From Allopusillimonas ginsengisoli (lineage in GTDB: Bacteria > Pseudomonadota > Gammaproteobacteria > Burkholderiales > Burkholderiaceae_B), in NCBI GenBank assembly GCA_005239165.1, contig RAPG01000002.1:248001-312000 (forward strand): a DNA stretch of 64,000 nt, in the 5' to 3' direction. A program made the translations under genes and the position numbers. This document shows positions 45,281-54,563 of this stretch, piece after piece (positions within the stretch are counted from its first letter, which is position 1; every line of letters starts with the position of its first letter). The notes under the pieces are model-generated. The model did no database searches. It had not been told where the DNA came from and was given only the letters and a program-made list of their open reading frames with translations.

Positions 45281-45598
45281 TCAGAACCCGACGACCCGGC
45301 CCGGCAGATCAACCTTGATATGGGGCTTATTGAGCGCCAGCGCGGTTTGCTGGGCGAATTGCCCGGCAAGCGCTTGATCTTGCGACAGCGTGGCATAGCC
45401 CAGAGAATCAGCAACACCGAGGATTTTATCGAGCAGCAAAACTTTACCGCTGAGCCGGAAAGGCTCGCAGCCCAACCGGGCCCATGTTTCGTCAAACCAG
45501 TCGCGGGCAGACTGTGCCGACGCATTGTCAGGCTCGACATCAGCCACTAGGTCTAGCCTTTGTCGATGACTGAACACGATGACGACCGTGCTTTGCAT
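45281..45598 (-). CDS. Conserved-looking small protein of unknown function
   Basis: A 105-residue protein, MQSTVVIVFSHRQRLDLVAD onward, with AAGGA about eight bases before the ATG. It has no signal peptide, membrane segment or cysteine pair; it contains one alpha/beta-like core (VLLLDKILGVADSLGYATLS). I do not recognise a family. It lies 61 bases after the DUF1840 gene on the same strand, so it may be co-transcribed with it. Confidence 0.55.
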   Translation of the reverse strand: MQSTVVIVFSHRQRLDLVADVEPDNASAQSARDWFDETWARLGCEPFRLSGKVLLLDKILGVADSLGYATLSQDQALAGQFAQQTALALNKPHIKVDLPGRVVGF

Positions 45599-45659
45599 GG
45601 GTAATCCTTTATTTTTCTGAATAGTAAAAACGGGGCTGCACCCTGGCGAATTTGCCGGC

Positions 45660-46004
45660 TTACCAGATTGGGGCAGGCTCCCACATTACATCGGCGTCTT
45701 GCTCAAGCGAAAGACGCAGCATGGCCAGAAGCGGAAATGCACGCCGGCGGAAGCTGACGGGCTCCGAAATAGGGTGGGTTTTGGAATCGTTTTCGTCAGC
45801 GTCATCAACAGCGTGAGGGTCTGGTTCAACCGAAATGGCCTGCTCAATGCCCTGGATGGCGGCCGCGAGATGGTCGCGGGTGATAACGCCACGTTCAGGC
45901 AGCGTGTCGGTGTAAGGCTTGCCTGCTGCCCGGAGAATGGGCAGCGCGTGCTGCGAAAACATAAGCACTTCTGCCGCTGCTTTGGAATGAAATACCACTA
46001 GCAT
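45660..46004 (-). CDS. DUF1840-family protein
   Basis: A 114-residue protein with the DUF1840 start [29 protein letters not shown], a central variable part and the C-terminal [25 protein letters not shown]. The family is common in betaproteobacteria and lies beside argS in Bordetella-like genomes, as here. Its function is unknown. The divergent argS start is about 250 bases away. Confidence 0.85.
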   Translation of the reverse strand: MLVVFHSKAAAEVLMFSQHALPILRAAGKPYTDTLPERGVITRDHLAAAIQGIEQAISVEPDPHAVDDADENDSKTHPISEPVSFRRRAFPLLAMLRLSLEQDADVMWEPAPIW

Positions 46005-46253
46005 GTTTTAGTTTCCTTCTGTGGACACATCTCTACACTACTCTATCTGCGTAACACTGCCAAGCAAGGGAACACCCCGGTTTGCCTGCGCATAATCGAG
46101 CCTATTCTAACCGCAACACGCCGTACGGTGGGCAGGCACGGCTACGTAAATCACGCTATCATTTACCCGTCGCAGCCCACGTCTGGCCTGCATCCGCTTT
46201 TGCGCCATACACCAACGGCCTGCGGCTCCAATTATTTCGACTACAGACCATAT

Positions 46254-47939
46254 ATGCTCCCAGGGCAACAACAACAGCTCATCACGCTTATCACCACCGT
46301 TATTGGCGGGCTATTGCCCGACACTACACCCACCGTAAAGCTCGAACGACCCAAAGTCGCCTCGCACGGCGACATCGCGACCAATGCCGCCATGCAGCTG
46401 GCCAAACCTGCCGGTCGCAACCCGCGTGAGCTTGCCCAGCAAATTATTGACGGACTGTTGCAGCACGACGAGGCCAGGGCACTGATCGCTTCTGCCGAAG
46501 TTGCCGGGCCGGGCTTTATTAATTTCAGGCTAACGACATCGGCACGTCAGGCCGTACTGCTGTCCATTGGCGAAGAGGGCGCGGGGTTTGGCCGTCAGGC
46601 GCCCCGGTCTGACAAGGTGCTGGTAGAGTTTGTATCAGCCAACCCCACGGGGCCGCTGCACGTGGGCCATGCCCGGCAGGCTGCATTGGGCGACGCGCTG
46701 TGCAGGCTTTTTGCTGCCCAGGGCTATGAGGTAACACGCGAGTTCTATTACAACGACGCCGGCAACCAGATCGACAACCTTGCAATCAGCGTGCAGGCGC
46801 GCGCCCGTGGCATTCAGCCTGACTCAGACCAGTTTCCCGCCGACGGCTACAAGGGCGACTATATTTTCGAGATCGCCAATGACTTTATCGCTGGCGCATC
46901 GGTGCAGGCTGCCGACGGCGAGTCGGTCACCGCTACCGGCAACATAGACAGCCTTGACGATATCAGGCACTTTGCCGTGGCCTATTTGCGTCGCGAGCAA
47001 GACCTTGACCTGCAGGCTTTTGGACTGAAGTTCGACAATTTTTACCTTGAAAGCTCGCTGTATACCAGCGGCCGGGTTGAGCAGACTGTTAATGCGCTGG
47101 TCGCGTCTGGCCACACTTACGAAAACGAAGGTGCACTGTGGCTGCGCACCACCGAACTGGGCACAGGCGATGACAAAGATCGCGTCATGCGCAAATCGGA
47201 AGGCGGCTATACCTATTTCGTGCCTGATGTGGCCTACCACGTAGCCAAATGGCAGCGAGGCTTTCACACGGCCATTAACATTCAGGGCAGTGACCACCAC
47301 GGCACTGTGGCACGGGTGCGCGCTGGCCTGCAAGCGCTTGACATGGGCATACCCAAGGCGTTCCCCTCCTATATCCTGCACAAAATGGTCAAGGTGGTGC
47401 GTAATGGGGCCGAGGTCAAAATCTCAAAACGCGCAGGCAGCTATGTCACCATGCGCGACCTCATTGACTGGGTGGGGCGTGACGCCGTGCGTTACTTTCT
47501 GGCGCAGCGCCGGGCCGACTCTGAGTTCGTGTTTGACATTGATCTGGCACTGTCGAAAAGCGAAGAGAACCCGGTGTACTATATTCAGTATGCCCATGCC
47601 CGAATCTGCTCCATGCTGGCGCAATCGGCTCAACTGGCAGAACAGATTCCCGAAGCGCCCGTAGAAACACTGGTTGCACCGACTGAATTTGCCCTGATGC
47701 AACGCCTGGCCGAATACCCGCAAACTGTGGCCCTGGCAGCACAAGATCTGGCGCCTCATCACATGGCCTTCTGGCTGCGCGACTGCGCTGCTGATTTCCA
47801 TGCCTGGTACAACGCCGAGCGGGTACTGGTCGATGATTTACCACTAAAACTGGCACGGCTGCGACTGGCCCGCGCAACTGCGCAGGTCATCGCCAACGGC
47901 CTCGAACTACTTGGGGTATCCGCCCCCGAAAGGATGTAA
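46254..47939 (+). CDS. argS: Arginyl-tRNA synthetase
   Basis: A 561-residue class I synthetase that charges tRNA-Arg. The HIGH-type motif is HVGH within [15 protein letters not shown]; the KMSKS equivalent is a degenerate EVKISKRAG; the DALR anticodon-binding domain closes the protein. I chose the ATG at 46254 ([12 protein letters not shown]), since the longer frame from 46128 adds 42 unrelated residues. It is followed ten bases later by a SPOR-domain gene, then dsbA. Confidence 0.94.
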   Translation: MLPGQQQQLITLITTVIGGLLPDTTPTVKLERPKVASHGDIATNAAMQLAKPAGRNPRELAQQIIDGLLQHDEARALIASAEVAGPGFINFRLTTSARQAVLLSIGEEGAGFGRQAPRSDKVLVEFVSANPTGPLHVGHARQAALGDALCRLFAAQGYEVTREFYYNDAGNQIDNLAISVQARARGIQPDSDQFPADGYKGDYIFEIANDFIAGASVQAADGESVTATGNIDSLDDIRHFAVAYLRREQDLDLQAFGLKFDNFYLESSLYTSGRVEQTVNALVASGHTYENEGALWLRTTELGTGDDKDRVMRKSEGGYTYFVPDVAYHVAKWQRGFHTAINIQGSDHHGTVARVRAGLQALDMGIPKAFPSYILHKMVKVVRNGAEVKISKRAGSYVTMRDLIDWVGRDAVRYFLAQRRADSEFVFDIDLALSKSEENPVYYIQYAHARICSMLAQSAQLAEQIPEAPVETLVAPTEFALMQRLAEYPQTVALAAQDLAPHHMAFWLRDCAADFHAWYNAERVLVDDLPLKLARLRLARATAQVIANGLELLGVSAPERM

Positions 47940-47948
47940 CGCGTTTAT

Positions 47949-48646
47949 ATGGCTCGCACACGCAGCAAATCTTCTCGCGCCAAATCGGGCAGCAACACGC
48001 TGTTCGGCGTAATGGTTGGTCTCATACTGGGCCTGATCGCCGCAGTCGCCGTGGCTCTGTTCGTCACGCAGGTTCCCATGCCTTTTTCCGACAAGTTTTC
48101 GCGCGACCCGGCTACTACGCTGTTGCCTGACGTAAAAGACGCACCTGATCCCAATATTGGCCTGTATGGCAAGAACGGCCCTGCCGGTGTACCGCCTATA
48201 GGGTCTGTCGACACCACGCCGGTGCCTTTGCCTGGCCAGACAGCCCCGGCGCCCGGCGCCGGCAGCCCGGCTCAGCCAGATGACCTGGGCAGTTTCATTG
48301 CTGGTCTGGGCAAACCTTCTGCGCCAGCACCCGCTCCCCAGCCACGCGACAGCACGCAGCCCAAGGTGCCCGGCACCGAGGCACCTGCCAAGGCGCCAGC
48401 ACCGCCGGCCGCACCCAAACCACATACTTTCTTCAGGCAGGGGCATTCAGGTCTGCCAGTGATGCCGAGGCTGTCATGGCGCGCATTCTCATGATGGGCC
48501 TGCCCGCACAAGTGCAGCAAGCTACCATAGACGGCGGGGTCATCAACCGCGTGCGGGTTGGCCCATTCAAGGGCATAGATGAAATGAACAAGTCACGCGC
48601 ACGGCTGGGCGAAGAAAAGATTACCACCTCTGTCGTGCGTCCCTGA
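47949..48646 (+). pseudogene. SPOR-domain membrane protein (FtsN-like), frameshifted
   Basis: A protein with a basic cytoplasmic N-terminus, one membrane helix (LFGVMVGLILGLIAAVAVALF), a proline/alanine-rich periplasmic linker and a C-terminal SPOR domain that binds denuded septal peptidoglycan. The frame from 47949 is lost at about 48417-48424; the SPOR domain continues one frame over (YFLQAGAFRSASDAEAV to ...TTSVVRP, stop at 48644-48646). One missing base, most simply an A in AAA(A)CC at 48417-48420, explains it. As read, the SPOR domain would not be made. It could be a sequencing error, because the whole downstream domain is otherwise well kept. Confidence 0.85.
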
Positions 48647-48702
48647 AACTCCCCGTTTGATTACGGGTCATATGGGTTCACGTTAACCAGGAATAAATAA
48701 CC

Positions 48703-49332
48703 ATGTCATTCAAAAACCTGCTTGTGCGCGCTCTTGCTATTGCCACTGTCGGCGCATCGGCCATGTTTGTGTCAAGCTCGCCAGTCATGGCCGCCGAGCG
48801 CTATACAACGGTCGAGCCAGCACAGCCCTCCGACACCACAGGCAAAATCGAAGTGCTTGAGTTTTTTGCTTACTCATGTCCTCATTGCGCCCGCATTGAG
48901 CCCATGGTTGAAGCATGGGCCAAAACACTGCCTGACAACGTTGTGCTAAAGCAGGTTCCAGTTGCCTTCAACGCCAGCATGAAAGATCTGCAAAAGCTTT
49001 ACTACACGCTTGAAGCACTCGATCGCCTTGATCTGCACGCCAAGGTGTTCGATGCCATCCATAAAGAACACCAGCAAATTTACGACGCCAAGGCCATTAC
49101 CGGCTGGATCGCAGACCAGGGCATAGATGCCAAGGCCTTCCAGGATGTGTTCAACTCATTTGGCATTCAGTCAAAAATTACACGCGCCGACGAACTCACT
49201 AAGGTGTACAACATCGACGGCACGCCCAGCCTGGCCGTGGCCGGCAAGTATGTCACCTCGCCTACCCAAACAGGCAGCTACGAGGGCACCATCAAAGAAG
49301 CGCAAAGCCTGCTCGAAAAAGCAGAACACTAA
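48703..49332 (+). CDS. dsbA: Periplasmic thiol:disulphide interchange protein DsbA
   Basis: A 209-residue thioredoxin-fold oxidase. A signal peptide ends near MAA (about residue 30). The active site CPHC is at Cys59-Cys62 within EFFAYSCPHCARIEP, and the cis-Pro loop is GTPSLAV. It introduces disulphides into exported proteins and could fold the cysteine-rich protein encoded near 33 kb. It follows the SPOR gene in the conserved argS-SPOR-dsbA order. Confidence 0.93.
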   Translation: MSFKNLLVRALAIATVGASAMFVSSSPVMAAERYTTVEPAQPSDTTGKIEVLEFFAYSCPHCARIEPMVEAWAKTLPDNVVLKQVPVAFNASMKDLQKLYYTLEALDRLDLHAKVFDAIHKEHQQIYDAKAITGWIADQGIDAKAFQDVFNSFGIQSKITRADELTKVYNIDGTPSLAVAGKYVTSPTQTGSYEGTIKEAQSLLEKAEH

Positions 49333-49518
49333 GCGCAACAAACAGGCCGGCTGCCGTCACATTGCAAGGTGGCGGGCAGCCTGCAGCCAGTTGAGCCAGC
49401 CTGGGGGAGCGTATCGGTCAACGATACGCGGCCAGCCCCGCTGTCCAAGATTAATGTACCCAACAACTTCGGCCCTTGCCGCCCAGTCGGCAGTCAAGCG
49501 CCGGGGCTCAGATAATGC

Positions 49519-50715
49519 TCAGGCCGTTGCCCTGGCCAGTGCCTGGGCCAGATCGTCAATGAGGTCCTGGGGGTTTTCCAGCCCAATGTGCAGCCGGATC
49601 ACTGAATGCGCGCCATCCTGCCAATAGCCGTGACCACCAAGTGCTGACGGGTCTACCCATTGCACCAGGCTTTCAAACCCGCCCCACGAAAACCCAATAC
49701 CAAACAGCGTCAGGCTGTCGACAAACCGTCGAGAAGCCGCCTCATCCAGGCTAAGCGCGACAGACAGCATGCCGTTCGAGCCGGTGCAATCACGCAGCCA
49801 CAAAGCATGGCCGGCGTCATCAGGCCACGCCGGATGAAAGATACGCTGGGTCTCAGGCCTTGAAGCGAAAAACTCACAAATTTTCAGCGCATTGTCGGCC
49901 GCCTGTTTCAGGCGTATGGCCAGCGTGCGCACGCCGCGTATGGCCAGCCAGGCGTCATCAGCACTGATGGAATAGCCCATGGCATAGTGGGTATCGTTGA
50001 TACGCCGGACCAGCGTCGGGTCATTGGCCATGACAGCACCCAGCATCAGGTCTGAGTGCCCGCCTACGTATTTGGTGCCTGCCACCACCGAAATGTCGGC
50101 ACCCAGATCCAGCGGCCGGTAAATATAGCCAGCCCCCCAGGTATTGTCGGTAATGACTATAAGCCCGTGCTCATGCGCGAACCGCGCGAGCGCGGGCATA
50201 TCAAGCATTTCGAACAGCAGCGAGCCAGGCGACTCAACATAGAGCACCCGCGTGGTGGGCTTTAACTGTGCCGCCATGGCTTCGACAGTACCCCGGCAGT
50301 AATTGACATCAATCGACATGCGCGACAGCACTGTTTTATCCAGGTACCGGACCGGACCATACGCGCAGTCGGCAACCAGCACATGATCGCCGCTATTTAG
50401 CACGCTAAACAGGGCAAGCGTAATGGCGCCCAGCCCCGATGAGGCCAGGAAGGCACGCTCGGAACCTTCGAGCTCGCAGAATACCTGCTCAAGCGCGGCG
50501 TGGGTGTCCATGCCGATACGGCCATAGGTGACACTGCGCTCTCCGCGCGCCTTGCCCTCGGCCGCCTGTTGCAGTGCATCGAGGTTTTTGAAACGGACAG
50601 TGCTGGTGCGCACTGGAGGAAGCGCTACCGGCGCCGCCCCCGTCACAGGGTCAAAGTCAGCCGTACCGGTGTGCTGGAGGACGGTATCAAGATGAACAGA
50701 TGGTTTTTGAGTCAT
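49519..50715 (-). CDS. metC: Cystathionine beta-lyase
   Basis: A 398-residue PLP enzyme of the Cys/Met metabolism family that converts cystathionine to homocysteine, pyruvate and ammonia. The PLP-binding lysine is Lys215 (VAGTKYVGGHSD), with the phosphate-binding ASSGLGAI and ISVV loop around it. I chose the ATG at 50715 (MTQKPSVHLD); no strong ribosome-binding site precedes it. It converges with dsbA and diverges from a LysE exporter gene. Confidence 0.87.
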   Translation of the reverse strand: MTQKPSVHLDTVLQHTGTADFDPVTGAAPVALPPVRTSTVRFKNLDALQQAAEGKARGERSVTYGRIGMDTHAALEQVFCELEGSERAFLASSGLGAITLALFSVLNSGDHVLVADCAYGPVRYLDKTVLSRMSIDVNYCRGTVEAMAAQLKPTTRVLYVESPGSLLFEMLDMPALARFAHEHGLIVITDNTWGAGYIYRPLDLGADISVVAGTKYVGGHSDLMLGAVMANDPTLVRRINDTHYAMGYSISADDAWLAIRGVRTLAIRLKQAADNALKICEFFASRPETQRIFHPAWPDDAGHALWLRDCTGSNGMLSVALSLDEAASRRFVDSLTLFGIGFSWGGFESLVQWVDPSALGGHGYWQDGAHSVIRLHIGLENPQDLIDDLAQALARATA

Positions 50716-50964
50716 GGATTGCAGAAATAAGATGTGTGGAGCGTGTGCGCCGGTTGCTCGGCCGGCCACAGAATAGTGGGCCGGGGTTTAGAATGTGACG
50801 TGCGCCAATGCATACCCTGGTAATGTCTGACCATACCGTATCTGGTGGCCCGGCTTAAGGCATGCAGGAGTCCACGTAATCAAACACTGCCACATCACGG
50901 CTGTATAGTCGCAATGCTGTTGCATGATCAGCTTCAATAATAATGTACCTTGTCAGGCTCTTGT

Positions 50965-51591
50965 ATGCTCACCCCTGAGATCGCGCTGTCTTTTTTCGGT
51001 GTCGCTGTGCTGCTGGCGCTGGCACCCGGCCCCGACAATCTTTTTGTACTGATGCAGTCGGCCATCTGGGGTCGCACATCAGGGCTGCTTGTCGTACTGG
51101 GCCTGTGCACCGGGCTGATCGGTCATACCGTTGCGGTAACGGCAGGGCTGGCTGCCGTCGTGGCGGCCTCGGCCACGGCCTTTACCGTGCTCAAGCTGCT
51201 GGGCGCCGCCTATCTGCTGTATCTGGCCTGGGGCGCGTTCCGCTCACAAGGGCACGCCCACAGCGAACAATCACCCACACCGCTTGGTCCGTGGGCACTG
51301 TACCGGCGCGGCATCATCATGAACCTTGCCAACCCCAAGGTATCACTGTTTTTTCTGGCTTTTCTGCCGCAATTTACGTCGCCTGAACGCGGCGCTATAG
51401 CCTTGCAAACCCTGAGTCTGGGTGGTTTATTCATGCTGGCCACCCTGCTGGTGTTCGGGCTGGTGGCCTGGTTTGCCGGGGCGCTGGGTCAGCGCATGCA
51501 GAGATCACCCTCTGCGCAAATTATTCTGCACCGTGTTGCGGGGCTGATCTTCCTGGGGCTGGCGATCAAGCTCGCCCTGTCGAACCGCTGA
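50965..51591 (+). CDS. LysE/RhtB-family amino-acid exporter (second copy in window)
   Basis: A 208-residue LysE-superfamily exporter. The first helix ends in ALAPGPDNLFVLMQSA, containing the Pro-Gly-Pro motif, and the loop MNLANPKVSLFFLAFLPQF is family-typical. It has six hydrophobic segments. Start at 50965 (MLTPEIALSF). It is unlike the LysE protein at 30526 beyond the family core, so the two probably have different substrates. No regulator is adjacent. Confidence 0.85.
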   Translation: MLTPEIALSFFGVAVLLALAPGPDNLFVLMQSAIWGRTSGLLVVLGLCTGLIGHTVAVTAGLAAVVAASATAFTVLKLLGAAYLLYLAWGAFRSQGHAHSEQSPTPLGPWALYRRGIIMNLANPKVSLFFLAFLPQFTSPERGAIALQTLSLGGLFMLATLLVFGLVAWFAGALGQRMQRSPSAQIILHRVAGLIFLGLAIKLALSNR

Positions 51592-51709
51592 TTAACGAGT
51601 TTGCGAACCAACCATAAGTCAGGAACGCACAGGGCGTGTTTGTCTGCGCTGTGCACCGGGTGCCACGGCCAACCCGCGCCACGCACCCAGGCACTCTGTT
51701 GCAGCAGGC

Positions 51710-52771
51710 TTACACCCGCGTAAAACGAATAACCCCGTCATCACCAATGCTGCGCGTAAGCTTGCCTTCAAAATAGAGCGCATGCATATGTGCCAGCGCC
51801 TCGCCCATGGCGAAACCCAGCTGGTGGTGGTCAAGCTTGCGACGAAACATGACTGGAAGCACGTCGGCCGTCGTGGCAGGCTGTGCACAGACCTCAAGCA
51901 CCTCTTCAAGCCGTTCGGCGTGGTGTGTGTGCTGCTGCATGATGCGCTCGTGCAAACCTTTGAAGGGCCGCCCGTGCGACGGAAGCACCAGCGTGTCTTC
52001 AGGCAGATCGTCGTACTCACGCAGCGAGTTCAGATACAGCGGCAAAGGATTGGCGTCAGGCTCGTGATTGAACACGCTGATGTTGGTAGAGATGCGCGGC
52101 AAAACCATATCACCCGAAATCAGCACGCGTAGCGTGTCGCTATATAGGGAAGCATGCTCGGGCGCATGACCGTAACCCACAATAATTCGCCATTGCCGTC
52201 CGCCGATATCGATGTTTTGCCCGTCCATGATGCGATGAAACGTTTCGGGCACATCGGGTACCAGATTGATGTAATACCCGCTGCGGGCACGGATGAATTC
52301 CAGGGCCTCGGGGTCGGCAAGGCCATGGCGCGCAAAGTGCTCCATGGCGCGCTGGCCGTTGGCACCGGCGGCACCACCGTCGGGCCTGGACCACAGCCGC
52401 GCCGTGACATAGTCTGTGTTGGTCATCCACAGCGGCGCGTTCCAGCGCTCACACAACCAGTGGGCCAGACCCACATGATCGGGATGCATATGGGTGACGA
52501 TAACGCGCAGCACCGGAAGGCCGTCAAGCGCCTCATCGAAAATCTTTTCCCACGCGGCTTTTACTTCGTCGCGGGCAACGCCGCAATCGATAATGGTCCA
52601 GCCCTCGCGGCCGTCTATCTTGTCGCGCAACAACCACAGGTTGATGTGGTCAAGCGCAAAAGGCAATGGCATGCGCAGCCAGCGGACGCCGTCAGCCACC
52701 GTGCGCAGGGCACCCGGCGCAGGCAAATCGTCGCCCCAGGGGTAAGTAAGCTTTTGTTCGTTGGGATTCAT
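51710..52771 (-). CDS. MBL-fold metallo-hydrolase, divergent from liuR
   Basis: A 353-residue metallo-beta-lactamase-fold protein. The zinc motif HMHPDH is present, with GHAPEH and SGD later. The ATG at 52771 has GGAG six bases upstream; a TTG at 52774 is less likely. It shares a 94-base divergent region with liuR that contains a LiuR-type palindrome, so it is likely part of the same regulon, perhaps as an acyl-CoA or lactone hydrolase; the substrate is unknown. Confidence 0.82.
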   Translation of the reverse strand: MNPNEQKLTYPWGDDLPAPGALRTVADGVRWLRMPLPFALDHINLWLLRDKIDGREGWTIIDCGVARDEVKAAWEKIFDEALDGLPVLRVIVTHMHPDHVGLAHWLCERWNAPLWMTNTDYVTARLWSRPDGGAAGANGQRAMEHFARHGLADPEALEFIRARSGYYINLVPDVPETFHRIMDGQNIDIGGRQWRIIVGYGHAPEHASLYSDTLRVLISGDMVLPRISTNISVFNHEPDANPLPLYLNSLREYDDLPEDTLVLPSHGRPFKGLHERIMQQHTHHAERLEEVLEVCAQPATTADVLPVMFRRKLDHHQLGFAMGEALAHMHALYFEGKLTRSIGDDGVIRFTRV

Positions 52772-52832
52772 CAATGTCTCCAGCCTGCTAAAGATTAAGA
52801 GTATGCCTTATCGCGTGTCTATGGCACTATAC

Positions 52833-52848
52833 TTTACGTTAACGTAAA
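52833..52848. promoter_or_regulatory. LiuR-type operator between the MBL-fold gene and liuR
   Basis: TTTACGTTAACGTAAA is a perfect 16-base palindrome, 17 bases before the liuR start and about 60 before the MBL-fold start. The ACGTNNACGT core is shared with the second palindrome after liuR. Confidence 0.8.
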
Positions 52849-52864
52849 CTGCGGATACTGCGTC

Positions 52865-53254
52865 ATGACAGAAGCCACCTGGAGTATTTCCGAGCTCGCT
52901 CAAGAGTTTTCCATCACACCACGCACAATGCGGTTTTATGAGGATCAGGGTATCGTCAGCCCCAGTCGGGTGGGCCGCACCCGTGTCTATCATGCGCGTG
53001 ATCGCACCCGCCTGAAGCTGGCACTGCGCGGCAAACGCCTGGGCCTGCAGATTAGCGAAATCGTCAGCCTCATCAATATGTATGACGGCCCCAAAGATAC
53101 GATTGCGCAGCTGGAGCGCTATCTGGCCTTGCTTACGCAGCACCGCGATATTCTGACGCGTCAGCGTCAGGATATCGACCTTACGATGTCCGAGATTGCA
53201 GAGCAAACTGCTACGTGCGAGAAGCTGCTGACTGAGAAACGTAAGCCTATTTAG
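52865..53254 (+). CDS. liuR: LiuR, MerR-family regulator of leucine/isovalerate catabolism
   Basis: A 129-residue MerR-family repressor. The HTH and wing (SISELAQEFSITPRTMRFYEDQGIVSPSRVGRTRVYHARDR) are followed by a helical dimerisation coiled coil. It is divergent from the MBL-fold gene and immediately ahead of liuA, with palindromic ACGTNNACGT sites on both sides, the typical layout of the LiuR regulon. It would be released by isovaleryl-CoA-type signals. Confidence 0.9.
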   Translation: MTEATWSISELAQEFSITPRTMRFYEDQGIVSPSRVGRTRVYHARDRTRLKLALRGKRLGLQISEIVSLINMYDGPKDTIAQLERYLALLTQHRDILTRQRQDIDLTMSEIAEQTATCEKLLTEKRKPI

Positions 53255-53255
53255 T

Positions 53256-53275
53256 TTACGTTTACGTAAACGTAA
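53256..53275. promoter_or_regulatory. LiuR-type operator between liuR and liuA
   Basis: TTACGTTTACGTAAACGTAA is a perfect 20-base palindrome containing two overlapping ACGTNNACGT cores, about 95 bases before the liuA ATG. Two LiuR dimers could bind overlapping sites here. Confidence 0.8.
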
Positions 53276-53370
53276 TATAGAATGCCTCTGCAACGTGCGC
53301 AATATCAACGAATTAACCCAGCGCTCATATACACTTGGCTGACTATGTTGCTGCCTACTGGAGACAAACC

Positions 53371-54549
53371 ATGAATCTACCTGGCCTGAACTTCGACCTT
53401 GGCTCTGATCTTGACATGCTGCGCGACGCCGTGCATGACTTCGCCCAAGCTGAAATTGCGCCCCGAGCGGCTGAAATCGACCACACTGACCAGTTTCCCA
53501 TGGAGCTATGGCGCAAATTTGGTGACCTCGGCCTGCTGGGCATGACGGTAAGCGAAGAATACGGCGGCGCCAACATGGGTTATCTGGCGCACATGATCGC
53601 CATGGAAGAACTCTCCCGGGCCAGCGCCTCGGTCGCCCTGTCATACGGCGCCCATTCCAATCTGTGTGTCAACCAGATTCACCGTAACGGCACTGAAGCA
53701 CAAAAGCAAAAGTATTTGCCCAAGCTCATCTCTGGCGAGCATGTGGGTGCACTGGCCATGAGTGAGCCGGGTGCCGGCTCCGATGTCGTCAGCATGAAGC
53801 TGCGCGCCGAGAAAAAGGGTGACCGCTACGTGCTCAATGGCACAAAAATGTGGATCACCAATGGCCCCGACGCCGATACCATGGTGGTGTACGCCAAAAC
53901 TGATCCAGAGGCCAGGCAGCGCGGCATTACCGCCTTCATCATCGAGAAGGGGTTCAAGGGTTTTTCGGTTGCACAAAAGCTAGACAAGCTGGGTATGCGC
54001 GGCAGTCACACGGGTGAGCTCGTGTTTCAGGATTGCGAAGTGCCCGAAGAAAACATTCTGGGTCAGCTCAATGGCGGGGTAAAAGTGCTAATGAGCGGGC
54101 TAGACTACGAGCGCGCCGTGTTGGCGGGTGGCCCCCTGGGCATTATGCAGGGCGTGATGGACGTCGTCGTGCCCTACATTCACGAACGCAAGCAGTTTGG
54201 CCAGGCTATTGGCGAGTTCCAGCTTATCCAGGGCAAAGTGGCAGACCTGTACACCACGCTGCAAGCCAGCCGGGCGTTCTGCTATGCCGTGGGCAAAAAC
54301 CTTGACAAGCTCGGCAACGGCCACGCACGCGAGGTGCGCAAAGACTGTGCCGCCGTTATCTTGTACTGCGCCGAAAAAGCCACCTGGATGGCTGGCGAAG
54401 GCATACAGATTCTGGGCGGCAACGGCTACATTAATGAATACCCCACTGGCCGTCTGTGGCGCGACGCCAAGCTGTACGAAATTGGCGCCGGCACCAGCGA
54501 GATACGCCGCATGCTCATAGGTCGTGAGCTCTTTAACGAGACCGCCTGA
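53371..54549 (+). CDS. liuA: Isovaleryl-CoA dehydrogenase
   Basis: A 392-residue FAD flavoprotein oxidising isovaleryl-CoA to 3-methylcrotonyl-CoA in leucine degradation. The acyl-CoA dehydrogenase motif [12 protein letters not shown] and the C-terminal [20 protein letters not shown] are present. The catalytic base is Glu247 in [12 protein letters not shown], the position used by isovaleryl-CoA dehydrogenases rather than the later glutamate of other family members. The ATG at 53371 is favoured over the longer frame from 53335. First structural gene of the operon. Confidence 0.93.
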   Translation: MNLPGLNFDLGSDLDMLRDAVHDFAQAEIAPRAAEIDHTDQFPMELWRKFGDLGLLGMTVSEEYGGANMGYLAHMIAMEELSRASASVALSYGAHSNLCVNQIHRNGTEAQKQKYLPKLISGEHVGALAMSEPGAGSDVVSMKLRAEKKGDRYVLNGTKMWITNGPDADTMVVYAKTDPEARQRGITAFIIEKGFKGFSVAQKLDKLGMRGSHTGELVFQDCEVPEENILGQLNGGVKVLMSGLDYERAVLAGGPLGIMQGVMDVVVPYIHERKQFGQAIGEFQLIQGKVADLYTTLQASRAFCYAVGKNLDKLGNGHAREVRKDCAAVILYCAEKATWMAGEGIQILGGNGYINEYPTGRLWRDAKLYEIGAGTSEIRRMLIGRELFNETA

Positions 54550-54563
54550 CTACGCGCCGCGCC

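Noticed and set aside
49357..49497. A 46-codon, Trp-rich minus-strand frame after metC
   Set aside because: It starts with TTG without a ribosome-binding site and its third-position base use is unlike neighbouring genes; it could be a remnant but cannot be supported.
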